6,458 nucleotides of DNA from Cohaesibacteraceae bacterium (GTDB lineage Bacteria; Pseudomonadota; Alphaproteobacteria; Rhizobiales; Cohaesibacteraceae), in the NCBI GenBank assembly GCA_016764535.1, contig JAESRR010000205.1:2314-8771 (forward strand). The letters run 5' to 3'. The notes under the pieces were generated by a model. The model was not told the DNA's origin. It saw only the letters and a list, made by a program, of their open reading frames with translations, and searched no databases. A program made the position numbers and the translations under genes. Positions 5,568 to 6,458 of this stretch are shown piece after piece. The first letter of the stretch is position 1. Every line of letters starts with the position of its first letter.

Positions 5568-6458
5568 CTAGTAGCCGGTTTTTGGATCGACAACGTTGCG
5601 CAGGGGTTTACCCGCTTCGAAATCAATAATCTGGTCCATTATGTACCGGCATAATGCACGAGGGTCACTCACCGCGGCATTGTGGGGCGTGATGATAATG
5701 CGTTGATCGTTCCACAGTGGACTATCACTGGCCAATGGCTCCTGCTCAAACACATCCAGAGAAGCACCAATAAGATCACCATTATCAAGTGCCGCAAGGA
5801 TGTCATGCGAGCGTTGTAGTTTGCCTCGTCCGGCATTTATCAATACAGCGCCACCAAGCGGTCCATCTTTTGCCAGTTTGGCAAATAATTGCTGATTAAG
5901 AATACCCTCTGTCGCAGGCGTATGTGGCAATAGAGCGACCAGAATGTCGGTTCGTTTGAGGAAGGCTTCAAGTCCATCATGGCCATGAAAACATTCAATT
6001 TCGGGCAGATTCTTTGCCGACCGGCTCCAGCCAGCAACCTGATAGCCCATCATTGCAAGTTTGTTCGCAGCGTTGGTGCCCAATTCACCAAGCCCCATAA
6101 TTCCAACCCTGAGTTCGTGGGCGGCGGGGTCAATGCGATCTTCCCAGGTTTGGTTGCGCTGGTTTTTTAATGACAAAAGCGTTGAACGATGGTGCATCAA
6201 AACGTTGAGCAGAATGTATTCCGACATTCTGGCAGTAAGGTCTTTGTCGACAATACGAACAACCGGCACATCTGGAAGCTGCGGGTCTGCAAACACATGA
6301 TCAACACCTGCTCCAAGTGAAAAAATCACCCGGAGTTTGGGATAGGTTTTCAAAAGGCCCGGTTGCGGTTTCCAGACTAGTGCATATTCAATTGTATTGG
6401 CGTCCGCTTCTTTGGCGGTACAAAAAACTGTTCTTGATGGATCAAGTCTACAGATTTC
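5568..6458 (-). CDS. ghrA: GhrA-type glyoxylate/hydroxypyruvate reductase (5' end beyond window)
   Basis: The minus strand is open from the right edge to TAG at 5570-5568, giving 296 residues. The protein is a D-isomer-specific 2-hydroxyacid dehydrogenase, reducing glyoxylate or hydroxypyruvate with NAD(P)H in the cytoplasm. The GhrA subgroup is indicated by ALVWKPQPGLL, FSLGAGVDH and LTARMSEY near the N-terminus. The Rossmann domain has GLGELG (about 6097-6080), and the family's catalytic triad is present: Arg in NAGRGKL, Glu in DVFEQEP and His in TPHNAA. The C-terminus VVDPKTGY is typical, so the stop is genuine. Family members have about 310 residues, so only some 10-20 residues and the start codon are missing. 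TTG 6353 is in frame but unlikely to be the start, because conserved family sequence continues for 35 residues upstream of it. The gene is convergent with the plus-strand cluster. Substrate preference cannot be told from sequence. Confidence 0.92.
   Translation of the reverse strand, partial: EICRLDPSRTVFCTAKEADANTIEYALVWKPQPGLLKTYPKLRVIFSLGAGVDHVFADPQLPDVPVVRIVDKDLTARMSEYILLNVLMHHRSTLLSLKNQRNQTWEDRIDPAAHELRVGIMGLGELGTNAANKLAMMGYQVAGWSRSAKNLPEIECFHGHDGLEAFLKRTDILVALLPHTPATEGILNQQLFAKLAKDGPLGGAVLINAGRGKLQRSHDILAALDNGDLIGASLDVFEQEPLASDSPLWNDQRIIITPHNAAVSDPRALCRYIMDQIIDFEAGKPLRNVVDPKTGY

Noticed and set aside
5539..5569. Inverted repeat AGAGCAA/TTGCTCT as an intrinsic terminator of ghrA
   Set aside because: The stem is only 7 bp with a 17-base loop, includes the stop codon and has no following T-run on the minus strand.
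5568..5570. TAG recoding or readthrough at the end of the dehydrogenase
   Set aside because: The protein already ends with the usual family C-terminus (VVDPKTGY), and no recoding element was seen.

Overview
The window looks like a chromosomal segment of an alphaproteobacterium, most likely of the order Hyphomicrobiales (Rhizobiales). The assignment rests on protein resemblance and gene content: a TadD-type TPR lipoprotein, a short M17 aminopeptidase beside an SH3-NlpC/P60 peptidase, and a GhrA-type dehydrogenase. G+C in sampled 60-base lines is moderate (about 48-58% in the aminopeptidase gene). Genus cannot be told from the sequence alone.

Layout. Positions 1-545 (minus) hold the N-terminal 181 residues of a TadD-like TPR lipoprotein, running off the left edge. 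A 254-bp divergent intergenic region separates it from a plus-strand cluster: M17 leucyl aminopeptidase family enzyme (800-2200), small MarR-type regulator (2287-2637) and SH3-NlpC/P60 cysteine peptidase (2646-3533). The last two are tightly spaced: the Shine-Dalgarno of the peptidase overlaps the stop codon of the regulator. Neither peptidase has a signal peptide, so a joint cytoplasmic role in degrading peptides, possibly recycled murein peptides, is plausible.

From 3534 to about 5455 the window becomes a degenerate accessory locus. It contains the C-terminal end of an ABC exporter ATPase (3553-3711); an intact, AT-rich, unrecognised gene for a 419-residue membrane-anchored protein (3749-5008); a second ABC-exporter relic (5015-5221) carrying a near-copy of the same H-loop segment (69 of 74 bases identical); and, joined to it, an inverted, frameshifted N-terminal relic of an IS5-family transposase (about 5219-5453). 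The unknown gene is bracketed by two sets of direct near-repeats derived from ABC exporter sequence. One set lies at an overlapping stop/start (ATGA) that looks like the junction between two tandem ABC exporter genes. The simplest reading is that an exporter gene pair was broken up by insertion or duplication, deletion and IS activity, leaving an orphan gene between the scars.

Positions 5568-6458 (minus) encode almost all of a GhrA-type 2-hydroxyacid dehydrogenase, convergent with the rest and missing only its first residues at the right edge. No rRNA, tRNA, CRISPR array or complete mobile element was seen.
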